Origin: UBA940 sp031547885
GTDB taxonomy: Bacteria > Bacteroidota > Bacteroidia > Bacteroidales > Rikenellaceae
Assembly (NCBI GenBank): GCA_031547885.1
Contig: JAVBRO010000001.1
Span: forward strand, 418,012-482,011
DNA: 64,000 nt
Reading direction: 5' to 3'
Shown here: positions 16,307-25,656 of the stretch, one piece after another
Position numbering within the stretch: the stretch's first letter is position 1
How the letters are laid out: the number at the start of each line of letters is the position of its first letter
Position numbers and translations under genes: made by a program
The notes under the pieces: model-generated
What the model saw: only the letters and a program-made list of their open reading frames with translations
Database searches by the model: none
Told to the model about the DNA's origin: nothing

Positions 16307-18088
16307 ATGTCGAAAACAAGGCTGTACGAACGATTATACATAAGGTTCCTGAATCTGACGCGGAGGCTTACCGACCGGCAGATGATGATGATATTGGCCT
16401 GTATCGTGGGTCTGCTGGCGGGGCTTGGGACTTATGTTTTCGAACAGCTGCTGCACGGCATCAAGTGGGCGCTCACAAGCTGGTTCAACGTCGAGTCAGC
16501 GAGCTGGCTATACCTCGTCTATCCGGCGGTGGGGATCATCCTGGTCTCGCTTTTCGTAAAGTACATCGTCAAGGACGAGATATCGGAAGGCGTCACGCGG
16601 GTACTGTACGCCATGTCGAAGAAGAATTCGCGCATCAAGCCGCACAACATGTGGACTTCGATCGTGGGGGGTGCGACTACTATAGGTTTCGGCGGATCGG
16701 TCGGACCCGAGGCTCCGATAGTGTTGACCGGTGCGGCGATCGGGTCGAACGTAGGCCGCTGGGCGCGGCTCAACTACAAGCAGACCACGCTGCTCTTGGG
16801 CTGCGGGGCCGGGGCTGCCATCGCGGCCATTTTCAAGGCGCCGATCGCGGGTCTGATCTTCGTGTTGGAGATACTGATGCTCGAAATGACCGCCGTGTCG
16901 ATCATCCCGCTGCTGCTGGCGACCATTTCGGCGACGACGCTGGCGCTCGCCCTGCGCGGATTCGACCCCATAATCGCCGTGCGTGTGCCCGAGATATTCA
17001 AGATCGGGAATATACCCATGTATATGGTGCTGGGAGTGGCCTGCGGACTGGTTTCGTATTACTTCACCTCGGTAAATTCGGCGATGGTGCGGTTCTTCCA
17101 GCGCTTCAACAAGATATGGTACAAGTGGCTGATAGGGGGTGCGGTCCTGGGTGTACTGCTGTTTCTCTTTCCGCCTCTGTACGGCGAGGGTTACGAATCG
17201 TTCGGCGAGCTGATGCACGGACGCATGGACACGCTTTTCGAGAACTCGCTTTTCTACCAATACCGCGCAATTCCCTGGGCAATAATCATCTACCTGCTTG
17301 CGATATTGTTTTTCAAAGTGATCGCAATGGCCACTACCAACGCCGCGGGGGGGGTGGGCGGGACGTTCGCGCCGTCGCTTTTCGTTGGGGCGTTCACAGG
17401 GGCGAGCATCGCGTTCTTCTGCAACTATGTCTTCGGAATGGACCTTCCGCTCATTTCGTTCACGCTCGTGGGGATGGCCGGGGTGATGACGGGTGTGATG
17501 AAAGCCCCGCTGACCTCGATATTCCTCATCGCCGAGCTTTCCAACGGCTACGGGCTGTTCATCCCGCTGATGATCGTTGCCGCAATTTCCTTTGTGATAG
17601 ACTATTACCTCGACCCCGACTCGATCTACACCAAACAACTGCGCCAGCGCGGAGAACTGCTTACCCACAACAAGGACCAGTCGGTGTTCGTATTCCTGCA
17701 GCTCGACAAGCTGATGGAGACCGACTTCCTGAAGATCGACAAGAGCTACACGCTGGGCGACCTGGTGAAGATAATCTCGAAGGCGCGGCGCAATATTTTT
17801 CCGGTCGTGGACGAGAACGACTACCTGATAGGCATCGTGCAGTTGGACGACCTTCGCCAGGACATGTTCCTGCCTGAGAAGTATGGGACGCCGATCATCA
17901 GCTACATGATCCAGCCGCCCGACCGCATCCTGCCCAACGAGCAGGTGAACAGCGTTCTGGAGCGTTTTGACGAGGCCGGGACCTGGATGCTTCCGGTGGT
18001 CGACAAGGGCAATCGTTACCTTGGCTTCATCTCAAAATCGCGCATCCTGGCGGCCTACCGCGAGCAGTTGGTGGAAATCAGCCAGTAA
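16307..18088 (+). CDS. ClC-family chloride channel/transporter with CBS domains
   Basis: The 593-residue protein has a ClC membrane domain (about residues 25-430) and a tandem CBS pair (about 455-585) that may sense nucleotides. The second selectivity motif reads GGSVGPEAPIVLTG. The position of the gating glutamate (GREGP in the E. coli exchanger) is Val132, as in CLC-K-type channels, so uncoupled channel-like transport is predicted rather than proton exchange. NAAGGVGGTFAPSL gives the third conserved pore motif. It follows trpS by 42 bases and could be read through, but it is separated by an M hairpin. The anion carried is not predictable with certainty. Confidence 0.88.
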   Translation: MSKTRLYERLYIRFLNLTRRLTDRQMMMILACIVGLLAGLGTYVFEQLLHGIKWALTSWFNVESASWLYLVYPAVGIILVSLFVKYIVKDEISEGVTRVLYAMSKKNSRIKPHNMWTSIVGGATTIGFGGSVGPEAPIVLTGAAIGSNVGRWARLNYKQTTLLLGCGAGAAIAAIFKAPIAGLIFVLEILMLEMTAVSIIPLLLATISATTLALALRGFDPIIAVRVPEIFKIGNIPMYMVLGVACGLVSYYFTSVNSAMVRFFQRFNKIWYKWLIGGAVLGVLLFLFPPLYGEGYESFGELMHGRMDTLFENSLFYQYRAIPWAIIIYLLAILFFKVIAMATTNAAGGVGGTFAPSLFVGAFTGASIAFFCNYVFGMDLPLISFTLVGMAGVMTGVMKAPLTSIFLIAELSNGYGLFIPLMIVAAISFVIDYYLDPDSIYTKQLRQRGELLTHNKDQSVFVFLQLDKLMETDFLKIDKSYTLGDLVKIISKARRNIFPVVDENDYLIGIVQLDDLRQDMFLPEKYGTPIISYMIQPPDRILPNEQVNSVLERFDEAGTWMLPVVDKGNRYLGFISKSRILAAYREQLVEISQ

Positions 18089-18093
18089 TTTCG

Positions 18094-18101
18094 TATCTTT
18101 G
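18094..18101 (+). promoter_or_regulatory. -7 box TATCTTTG before the Gdx-like leader
   Basis: A perfect -7 match starting 5 bases after the ClC gene stop. Transcription should start around 18106-18110, at or just before the ATG of the small leader ORF. Confidence 0.55.
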
Positions 18102-18109
18102 CTGCCGTT

Positions 18110-18169
18110 ATGTGGAACCGACACACCATAGCCATCGTCAAATACACCTGTCCGCCCATCTGCGGATAA
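18110..18169 (+). CDS. Candidate 19-codon leader peptide
   Basis: The ORF encodes MWNRHTIAIVKYTCPPICG and ends with TAA, 90 bases before the SMR exporter gene. It begins 8 bases after a strong -7 box, so it may be translated from a leaderless or nearly leaderless mRNA. The CPPxCG ending is distinctive, since consecutive prolines close to the stop can stall ribosomes. I do not recognise the peptide. A regulatory leader for the downstream exporter, or a small protein in its own right, are both possible. Chance cannot be excluded for 19 codons. Confidence 0.4.
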   Translation: MWNRHTIAIVKYTCPPICG

Positions 18170-18223
18170 GGTTTCCTATTTTTATATTATAGTATTTCGG
18201 TTGTCATTATGCGGCAGCTGGCT

Positions 18224-18254
18224 TTCGTAATTTTTAATTCGTAATTCGTAATTG
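18224..18254. repeat. Short heptamer array (ATTCGTA type)
   Basis: AATTCGTAATTCGTAATT and a degenerate left unit end 6 bases before the SMR gene ATG at 18260, where a ribosome binding site would lie. Confidence 0.75.
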
Positions 18255-18259
18255 ATATT

Positions 18260-18574
18260 ATGGCCTGGATTTATCTTTTATTGGGCGGCATCTTCGAGAT
18301 AGGTTGGCCGCTCGGATTCAAACTCGCGGACGTCACCCAGAAACGGGTGCTTTTCATAGGGATGGCCGTCTTCTCGATGGCCTTGAGCGGACTGTTCCTC
18401 TACATCGCCCAGCGTACCATCCCCATCGGCACGGCTTATGCGGTCTGGACTGGAACGGGAGCGATCGGGACCCTGCTGATCGGGATATTTTTCTTCAACG
18501 ATCCGGCGGGGATCCTGCGGCTGGTGTCGGCCAGTCTCATAGTCCTGGGAATTATCGGGTTGAGGCTTTTCTGA
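18260..18574 (+). CDS. SMR-family exporter, Gdx (SugE)-like
   Basis: A 104-residue four-helix small multidrug resistance protein. The first helix has the conserved membrane glutamate (GGIFEIGWPLGFKLAD), and the third helix carries the SMR signature PIGTAYAVWTGTGAIG. The pattern around the glutamate (EIGWP) favours the Gdx/SugE branch, which exports guanidinium as an antiparallel dimer, over the EmrE branch. It sits behind a candidate leader peptide. I looked for the known guanidine riboswitches in the leader and saw none. It ends in a bidirectional terminator. Confidence 0.85.
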   Translation: MAWIYLLLGGIFEIGWPLGFKLADVTQKRVLFIGMAVFSMALSGLFLYIAQRTIPIGTAYAVWTGTGAIGTLLIGIFFFNDPAGILRLVSASLIVLGIIGLRLF

Positions 18575-18580
18575 AAAATA

Positions 18581-18603
18581 AAGGCGCTCGAAAAGAGCGC
18601 CTT
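18581..18603. terminator. Bidirectional terminator between SMR and aspartate kinase genes
   Basis: A 9-bp stem AAGGCGCTC and GAGCGCCTT has AAAAATA before it and TCATTTC after, serving two convergent genes. Confidence 0.8.
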
Positions 18604-18623
18604 CATTCATTTCTACAAACGTA

Positions 18624-19901
18624 TCAATACTTACCCACGCCCGTCTCTTTGCGGACAAGCCGCAGGATCTTGCGCGTACGCTGGGCGAGGTAGACACCCG
18701 GAACGCGGCTGTAGCGTTCGAGGTATGGAAGGGTGTAGCCGCGGATAGTCAGCAGTTCCATTCCATCGTTGTACTTGACAAAGAAACCATTGCTCTCCAA
18801 AGCCTTTATCACATCTTCGAGGCGTCGGGTCTTGTCGATCGACAGGCTCATATTCACGGCCGAGGTCTGCACCAGATTGACCTTGATATTGTACTCCTCA
18901 AGTATAGCGAATATGGTACCCAGTTTATCCTCAAGCACAAACGAGTAGTCCCGCGGGCGGATCGACATCAGCACCTGGCCCCGCTTCAGGATCATGATGG
19001 GGACGTCGATGGGCATCGCGATCTGGTTCTTGATGACGCTGCCCGATGCAAACTTGTCTCCGAATGGACGCACATACAAGGGTATATCCTTATTTTGCAG
19101 CGGCTTGATAGTCTTAGGATGGATGATCTGTGCGCCGCTGAACGCAAGTTCGATGGCGTCGAGGTAGGTCAGTTCGGGAATGAAAGTACTTTCGGGGAAT
19201 ATCTTCGGATCGGCGTTAAGCACCCCGATAACGTCCTTCCAGATGGCGACGCAGTCGGCGTCGAGGATGGAAGCCGTCACGGCCGCCGAATAGTCCGACC
19301 CTTCGCGTCCGAGGGTGGTTGTTTCGCCGCCGATCGTGGCTCCGATGAAACCCTGTCCCACGAACACGTTCACGCCTGCTTCGGCCACCTCTTTGCCCAA
19401 CAAAACAGTAGAAGTTTCGATATCGACGTTGGCGTATTTGAAGCGCGAGTCGGTGATGAAACAGCGGCGCATATCGACCCATTTGTTGCGGACGCCGGCC
19501 TTATTGAGGTATTCCGAAATGATGGTGGTCGAGATAAGCTCGCCGTAGCTGACGATGGCGTCATACCATTTTTCGAACTCGGCCTCGGTCGGCTTTTCGT
19601 TCACGAGCAGGCTGCGGCCCTCGTCGTACAGACGCTGAACCGGCGCAGGAATACCCTGCCCTTCGAAAAGGTCGTTGATAATGGTGTTGTGGTACTCCTC
19701 GACAGCCGCGAATTCCTTTATTGCATCGTCCTTACGGCCCGCCATAAAATGGTCGACGACTACTTCCAGCGCGTTGGTGGTCTTGCCCATTGCCGAGACG
19801 ATGATAAAGAGGCCGTCCTTTTCGTCCTCTACGATGTATTTCAGATTGCGGACCCCCTCGCCCGAACGGACCGAGGCGCCCCCGAATTTGTAAACCTTCA
19901 T
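18624..19901 (-). CDS. Aspartate kinase, monofunctional
   Basis: The 425-residue enzyme makes aspartyl phosphate, the first step to lysine, threonine, methionine and diaminopimelate. The kinase domain (about residues 1-280) starts with the signature KFGGASVRSGEGV and contains GREGSDYSAA. Two ACT domains follow (about 300-420), the usual place for amino-acid feedback. There is no homoserine dehydrogenase fusion. It stands alone and points towards a shared terminator. Which of several possible isozymes it is (lysC-like or other) cannot be decided here. Confidence 0.93.
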   Translation of the reverse strand: MKVYKFGGASVRSGEGVRNLKYIVEDEKDGLFIIVSAMGKTTNALEVVVDHFMAGRKDDAIKEFAAVEEYHNTIINDLFEGQGIPAPVQRLYDEGRSLLVNEKPTEAEFEKWYDAIVSYGELISTTIISEYLNKAGVRNKWVDMRRCFITDSRFKYANVDIETSTVLLGKEVAEAGVNVFVGQGFIGATIGGETTTLGREGSDYSAAVTASILDADCVAIWKDVIGVLNADPKIFPESTFIPELTYLDAIELAFSGAQIIHPKTIKPLQNKDIPLYVRPFGDKFASGSVIKNQIAMPIDVPIMILKRGQVLMSIRPRDYSFVLEDKLGTIFAILEEYNIKVNLVQTSAVNMSLSIDKTRRLEDVIKALESNGFFVKYNDGMELLTIRGYTLPYLERYSRVPGVYLAQRTRKILRLVRKETGVGKY

Positions 19902-19931
19902 TGCTTTTTAAATAATTATTCGGAATTATAT

Positions 19932-20056
19932 GTCATCCCGAGGGAAACGCAGTGACGAGGGATCTACCGCTGTTTATCACAAGGAAGATTCCTCGTCACC
20001 ATAAGTCTGTTTTCCAAAAACCGCGAACTTCTCGGTTATGGCTCGCTCGGAATGAC
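19932..20056. repeat. Facing pair of A elements
   Basis: A short plus-strand copy (19932-19968, GTCATCCCGAGG to GAGGGATCTACC) faces a full minus-strand copy (19983-20056, arms GCCATAA and TTATGGT). Together they can form a long hairpin. It separates the aspartate kinase start from the stop of the S9 peptidase. Confidence 0.75.
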
Positions 20057-20061
20057 AATGT

Positions 20062-22188
20062 TTAAAATTGAACTTTTGTATTTGTGTTTTCGAATATGAA
20101 TGCATAGGTGTCGGCAGCTTCCTCGATACGTTTCGAGGTGGGTTTGCCCGCTCCGTGCCCCGCGTTTGTCTCGATGCGGATCAGCGCCGGATTGCCGCAC
20201 GACTGGCAGTGCTGCAGCTGCGCCGCGAACTTGAACGAGTGCGCCGGAACGACCCTGTCGTCGTGGTCTGCGGTGGTTATCATGGTCGCGGGATAGCATG
20301 TGCCGGGACGCAGGTTGTGCAGCGGCGAGTATTTGTAGATATAGTCGAACTGTTCGGCATTGTCGCTGCTGCCGTACTCGACGGCCCAGCCCCAACCGAC
20401 GGTAAATGTGTGGTAGCGGAGCATGTCCATAACGCCCACAGCCGGAAGAGCCACGGCATAGAGGTCGGGACGCTGCGTCATGCAGGCGCCTACCAGAAGT
20501 CCGCCGTTCGAGCCGCCCGCAATGGCCAGCTTCTTGGACGAGGTGTATTTGTTGGCAATCAGCCATTCGGCCGCCCCTATGAAGTCGTCGAAAACGTTCT
20601 GCTTGCTGGCGAGCATACCTGCCTGGTGCCATTTTTCGCCATATTCGCCGCCGCCGCGCAGGTTAACGTCGACAATGATACCGCCCTGCTCCATGAACAT
20701 GATGCGCGAGGGGCTGAACCCGGGGGTGATGCTGATATTGAAACCGCCGTAACCATAGAGGTAGGTCGGATTTTTGCCATTGAGTTTCAGGCCTTTCTTA
20801 TGCACGATGAACATGGGAACCTTCGTGCCGTCCTTGCTGGCGAAGAAGACCTGTTCGGTGGCGAAATCGTCGGGGTTGAAGCTCACTTCCGGACGGTCGA
20901 ACATTGTCGAAGCTCCGGTTGCGAGGTCGTAGCGGTAGATTGTCGGGGGAGCAGTGTAGGTCGAGAGCGAGTAGAAAGTCTCGACCGCGGTCTTGCGTCC
21001 GCCGAAACCGCCTGCGGTCCCGAGCGCCGACAGTTCCACGTTGCGGACCAGTTTCCCGTCCATGTCATACTGCGCGACTTTGCTGGTTGCATTTTCGAGG
21101 TACGAGGCCATCAGATACCCTCCGACTTCAGAGACTCCTTCGAGCAGTATTTCAGGATTTTCCGCTATCACATCCACGAGTCCCGACGGATTTGCGAGAT
21201 CTATCTTCGCGAGGCGGTAGTTGGGAGCGCCTTCGTTGGTATATATCCATGCTGTGTCGCCTTCGGCATGCACCAGCGAGTAATCGTATTCGAAACCGGG
21301 GAGCAGTACTTTGAACTCCTTGTCGGCGGCCGCACGGTACAAAAGTTCCGTTCCGTGGGTGCCTTCTGAACCATTGATGAAAAGGTATTTGCCGTCGTAG
21401 CTTGGCTCGCCGTGGAAATAGCGCAGGGGATGCTCGCTGTCGCGGTATATCTGCACGTCCTTCGACTGCGGATCGCCCAGTTTGTGGTAGTACACCTGCT
21501 GGAACTGGTTCTGCGCCGAATATTCGTTGCCCGATTTGGGCTCGTCGTAGCGGCTGTAATAGAACCCTTTGGAATCGGGCGCCCAAGTGGCTCCCGAGAA
21601 TTTCACCCATTCCGTGAGGTCGGAAAGATTGGCGCCGGTCTCGACGTCCTTAACATATATCTTGACCCAGTCCGATCCTGCCGCAGCGACCGAATAAGCC
21701 ATATATTTGTTGTCGCGCGAGTAGGATACTGTACCCAGGGCGACCGTGCCGTCGGCCGAGAGGGTGTTGGGATCGAGAAAGACCTCGGGCGTTCCGTCGA
21801 GTCCCTTCTGGCGGTACAACACGCTCTGGTTCTGCAGCCCGTCGTTGCGGAAGATAAAGTACCAGTCACCCACGGGGGTCGGCGCGCCGGTCTTGGGATA
21901 GTTCCACAGTTCGGTAAGGCGCTGGCGGACGGCGTCGCGGTAGGGAATCTTCGACAGGTAGTCGAAAGTAACCTCATTCTCGGCCTTTACCCATGCGGCT
22001 GTTTCGGCCGAATTTGCATCTTCGAGCCAGCGGTACGGGTCGGCCACTTCGGTGCCGTGGTAGTTATCGACCACCTCCCCGCGGAATGTATCGGGATATG
22101 GTAACATCGCTATTTTGTTTTTTCCTGTGTTGCCTGCGCATCCGGCCATTATGACAGCCGTCAATGCAATACTCATAATTTTTCCCAT
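20062..22188 (-). CDS. Prolyl oligopeptidase (S9A) lipoprotein
   Basis: This 708-residue serine peptidase cleaves after proline in short peptides. It has a lipoprotein signal (lipobox MAGC, Cys17), a seven-bladed beta-propeller (about residues 90-430) and a C-terminal alpha/beta hydrolase domain. The nucleophile elbow is GGSNGGLLVGA, the aspartate lies in DHDDRVVP and the histidine in GHGAGKP, giving a full triad. Most family members are cytosolic or periplasmic, so the lipobox suggests an envelope-anchored form that digests host or dietary proline-rich peptides. A promoter box lies 41 bases upstream. Confidence 0.92.
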   Translation of the reverse strand: MGKIMSIALTAVIMAGCAGNTGKNKIAMLPYPDTFRGEVVDNYHGTEVADPYRWLEDANSAETAAWVKAENEVTFDYLSKIPYRDAVRQRLTELWNYPKTGAPTPVGDWYFIFRNDGLQNQSVLYRQKGLDGTPEVFLDPNTLSADGTVALGTVSYSRDNKYMAYSVAAAGSDWVKIYVKDVETGANLSDLTEWVKFSGATWAPDSKGFYYSRYDEPKSGNEYSAQNQFQQVYYHKLGDPQSKDVQIYRDSEHPLRYFHGEPSYDGKYLFINGSEGTHGTELLYRAAADKEFKVLLPGFEYDYSLVHAEGDTAWIYTNEGAPNYRLAKIDLANPSGLVDVIAENPEILLEGVSEVGGYLMASYLENATSKVAQYDMDGKLVRNVELSALGTAGGFGGRKTAVETFYSLSTYTAPPTIYRYDLATGASTMFDRPEVSFNPDDFATEQVFFASKDGTKVPMFIVHKKGLKLNGKNPTYLYGYGGFNISITPGFSPSRIMFMEQGGIIVDVNLRGGGEYGEKWHQAGMLASKQNVFDDFIGAAEWLIANKYTSSKKLAIAGGSNGGLLVGACMTQRPDLYAVALPAVGVMDMLRYHTFTVGWGWAVEYGSSDNAEQFDYIYKYSPLHNLRPGTCYPATMITTADHDDRVVPAHSFKFAAQLQHCQSCGNPALIRIETNAGHGAGKPTSKRIEEAADTYAFIFENTNTKVQF

Positions 22189-22229
22189 AATCTTTATGTT
22201 GTTAGAGTTTTAGGCACGTTAAGCATCGG

Positions 22230-22237
22230 CAAAAGTA
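22230..22237 (-). promoter_or_regulatory. -7 box TACTTTTG for the S9 peptidase
   Basis: A TAnnTTTG match on the minus strand, 41 bases before the ATG at 22188. Confidence 0.5.
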
Positions 22238-22315
22238 TAAAAGAAACGCGAATATACGCGCCTTTTAGCGGGAAAATAGTAACTTTGGACGGTACTAATT
22301 TGTTAAAAAACAAAC

Positions 22316-23203
<888 letters not shown>

Positions 23204-23210
23204 TCAGTTG

Positions 23211-23283
23211 GTCATTCCGAGCGAGAGCAATGTAGCTGCATATCGCGGGACTGAAGTGTCCATTGCTCGACGAGGAAACTACA
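23211..23283 (+). repeat. Element A after dapD
   Basis: GTCATTCCGAGC to GACGAGGAAACTACA with arms GAGCAATG (23225-23232) and CATTGCTC (23261-23268) and the loop motif GCGGGACTGAAG. It starts 8 bases after the dapD stop. Confidence 0.8.
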
Positions 23284-23329
23284 TTATATTTAGAAGTTCG
23301 AAGCGGGCTATCAATATTTTTGTGTTTCA

Positions 23330-24049
23330 ATGTTTTTCTTTTTTGACGAAATCGGTTCCACGATAGACGAGGCTCGCGATCCGAAATACGTTCACGGCGA
23401 CGTCATTGCGGCCGAGTACCAGACCGCCGGACGCGGACAGCGCGGAAACAAATGGAGCAGCGCGGCAGGCAAAAACCTGATGTTCAGCGTAGTGCTCGAC
23501 ACTTCATTCCTTAAAGTGACCGAGCAGTTCCTGCTGCTGCAGACTGTGGCGCTGGCGCTGGCCGACACTTTCGCCGAATACGGACTGGATGCGCACGTCA
23601 AGTGGACCAACGACATTTACATCGGCGACCGCAAGATAACCGGAGTGCTGATCGACCACTCGATCAGGGACGGAATGTTGGCGCGGAGCGGCGTCGGAAT
23701 AGGGATCAACGTCAACCAGACGGAGTTCGAGGAGTGGCTTCCTAACCCCACCTCGATGGCGCTGGAGACCGGCCGTGAACTCGACCGGCGCGAGGTTATG
23801 GAGAATTTTTACGGCAGCCTGATGGGGCGTTACGGTATGCTTAAGCGCGGTAAACGGGATGATATTTCGGTGCAGTACCACCAGAAAATATACCGCCTCG
23901 ACACCCCTGCGCAGTTCACCATGCCGGAGGTCGAAGGGAGTTTCACTGGGATCATCCGCGGCGTGGAGCCCGACGGCGGACTCATAGTAGAAGACTCTAC
24001 AGGCCAAAGAAATACATACCTTTTTCAACAGATAAGTTTCGTGATATGA
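23330..24049 (+). CDS. birA: Biotin-[acetyl-CoA-carboxylase] ligase
   Basis: The 239-residue enzyme attaches biotin to carboxylase carrier domains. The catalytic core shows the adenylation loop GRGQRGNKW (about residues 39-47), KWTNDIYIGDRKITGVLI and the GVGIGINVNQ strand. There is no N-terminal helix-turn-helix domain, so this is a monofunctional group I ligase that does not repress biotin genes. Its last four bases overlap the start of dprA (ATGA), indicating translational coupling. The start is set by the conserved DEIGSTIDEA segment close to the N-terminus. Confidence 0.93.
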   Translation: MFFFFDEIGSTIDEARDPKYVHGDVIAAEYQTAGRGQRGNKWSSAAGKNLMFSVVLDTSFLKVTEQFLLLQTVALALADTFAEYGLDAHVKWTNDIYIGDRKITGVLIDHSIRDGMLARSGVGIGINVNQTEFEEWLPNPTSMALETGRELDRREVMENFYGSLMGRYGMLKRGKRDDISVQYHQKIYRLDTPAQFTMPEVEGSFTGIIRGVEPDGGLIVEDSTGQRNTYLFQQISFVI

Positions 24050-25152
24050 CAATCGACGACATTGCACTGACACTCGAACACAACGTCGGGCCTAAAACAA
24101 TATCCGGACTTCTGGAAGTTTTCGGAAGCGCCGAAGCCATCTATTCGGCCTCTCCCGCCGATCTCGAACGCCGCGGCGGTCTGCGCGAACAACTGGCCGT
24201 CCAGATATCCGGCAAAACTTTCCATAAGCAGGCCGAAAAAGAATCAAAACATGCCGCTAAGCATAACCTTGCCGTCATTGCATCGACCGATCCTGAATAT
24301 CCGCCGCTGATGCTCGAAATGGACGGCTACCACCCACATGTGATCTATGTCCGCGGAAACGTCGATGCGTTGAGACTGATGAACGTGTCGATGGTCGGGA
24401 CCAGGAAGATATCTACCTACGGCCAGACTATGTGCGACAAACTCGTCCGCCAAATGGCCGAGCGTGTTCCGGGCCTCTGCATCGTGAGCGGACTCGCTTT
24501 CGGGGTCGACGTCCACTGCCACCGGGCGGCCCTGCGCTACGGCGTTCCGACGGTTGCGGTGGTGGCGAACGCCCTGCCCGAGGTGACCCCGCCCCAGCAC
24601 ACCGACATCGCCCGCGACATTGTCGACCGCGGCGGTGCGATAATCTCGGAATACCACTCCAACAGCAAGCAGACGGGCGATTTCTACGTGGCGCGCAACC
24701 GCATAATCGCAGGGCTGAGCGAGGGCACGATGATCGTCGAGGCCGACCACGAAAGCGGATCGCTGCACACGGCGGATTTTGCGCTCAAATATAACCGGCA
24801 GTTGATGGCGGTTCCCGGACGCGCCACTGACGATGTGGCTTTCGGCACCAACAACCTCATCAAAAACAATAAGGCGCAGATGGTCTGCTCGGGAGAAGAC
24901 ATTATCCGGACCCTGATGTGGGACGTTTACGTTCCCGAAGTGGGCGAAAAACCGGCGAAATCCGCCGTGCCGGTTTCGGCCGATGCGGAAGGCTTGCTCG
25001 GCTGTTTCGAGAGCGGGAATACGGTTTCAGTGGACAGGCTTTGCGAGGTCACTACGCTGGGCCACACCGAGTTGGCCCCCATCTTACTCGAACTTGAATT
25101 TGCCGGCCGAGTACGCAAACTCCCCGGCGGAATGTATGAAAAAATAGGGTGA
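24046..25152 (+). CDS. dprA: DNA-processing protein A (DprA)
   Basis: This 368-residue protein loads RecA on incoming single-stranded DNA during natural transformation. Domains in order are an N-terminal HhH/SAM-like region (about 1-75), the Rossmann-type SLOG domain (about 80-290) with VGTRKISTYG and SGLAFGVDVHCHRAAL, and a winged-helix tail (about 305-365). The length is standard. It overlaps birA by four bases. Presence of dprA does not prove competence, since the gene is widespread in non-transformable species. Confidence 0.95.
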   Translation: MTIDDIALTLEHNVGPKTISGLLEVFGSAEAIYSASPADLERRGGLREQLAVQISGKTFHKQAEKESKHAAKHNLAVIASTDPEYPPLMLEMDGYHPHVIYVRGNVDALRLMNVSMVGTRKISTYGQTMCDKLVRQMAERVPGLCIVSGLAFGVDVHCHRAALRYGVPTVAVVANALPEVTPPQHTDIARDIVDRGGAIISEYHSNSKQTGDFYVARNRIIAGLSEGTMIVEADHESGSLHTADFALKYNRQLMAVPGRATDDVAFGTNNLIKNNKAQMVCSGEDIIRTLMWDVYVPEVGEKPAKSAVPVSADAEGLLGCFESGNTVSVDRLCEVTTLGHTELAPILLELEFAGRVRKLPGGMYEKIG

Positions 25153-25167
25153 TCTGACAAAATAGAT

Positions 25168-25632
25168 ATGTCGCGGGTATTGAAGTTCATATTCTTAATC
25201 GGCTTCCTACTATTTGGAGGAGGTTTTCTATTCGCATTATTTCAGTTTGCAAGTTATAATGGCTTCGGAGAATGGTTTGACTTTGCGAAGCCGGACTCGT
25301 ACGAAACAATCGTAGAGGAGAGGCCGAATGAAGATTGCAGGGTAATATGGTATACTTATTCTGTCGATGGTAAATCCTATTCCTCTTATCAGAACGTCGG
25401 GTTGAATGTGATCGATTTATATGAATTTCATGAAGATAATTTAGTCTACAATAAGCAATTGCCCTTTTTCAGCATGATTGGAAAAAAGGAATTTAAACTC
25501 CGAAATGCAAAGGCAGGTATGGTTGTTACGGGCATTCTCTTTTTATTCATATTTTCGATATACAAATTTGCCGACCTGGAAAAATGGATTGGGGTTTATA
25601 CCCGGGGAGAGTATAAATCCGGTAGAGGTTGA
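25168..25632 (+). CDS. Small membrane protein, DUF3592-like, low GC
   Basis: The 154-residue protein has two membrane segments (about residues 6-28 and 113-133) flanking an extracytoplasmic beta-rich region of about 80 residues (RVIWYTYSVDGKSYSSYQN, then KQLPFFSMIGKKE). That layout resembles DUF3592 proteins, but I cannot confirm the family. Its base composition is much richer in A and T than the genes on both sides, suggesting recent acquisition. It sits 15 bases after dprA and 24 before tatD in the same direction, so it is likely transcribed with them. Confidence 0.7.
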   Translation: MSRVLKFIFLIGFLLFGGGFLFALFQFASYNGFGEWFDFAKPDSYETIVEERPNEDCRVIWYTYSVDGKSYSSYQNVGLNVIDLYEFHEDNLVYNKQLPFFSMIGKKEFKLRNAKAGMVVTGILFLFIFSIYKFADLEKWIGVYTRGEYKSGRG

Positions 25633-25656
25633 GCTTAATCGAATATAAAAAGTATT

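Noticed and set aside
16465..17877. 470-codon frame inside the ClC gene
   Set aside because: It is an out-of-frame shadow rich in Arg and Gly, with no start signal; the ClC frame has complete motifs.
18102..18259. Guanidine riboswitch before the Gdx-like gene
   Set aside because: I looked for the tandem ACGR hairpins of guanidine-II and the long ykkC fold and found neither; the leader ORF and a heptamer array fill the region.
20068..21369. 433-codon plus-strand ORF over the S9 peptidase
   Set aside because: It is an antisense shadow without a recognisable family.
24046..25152. Competence locus
   Set aside because: dprA is found in most bacteria and no other competence genes are near it.
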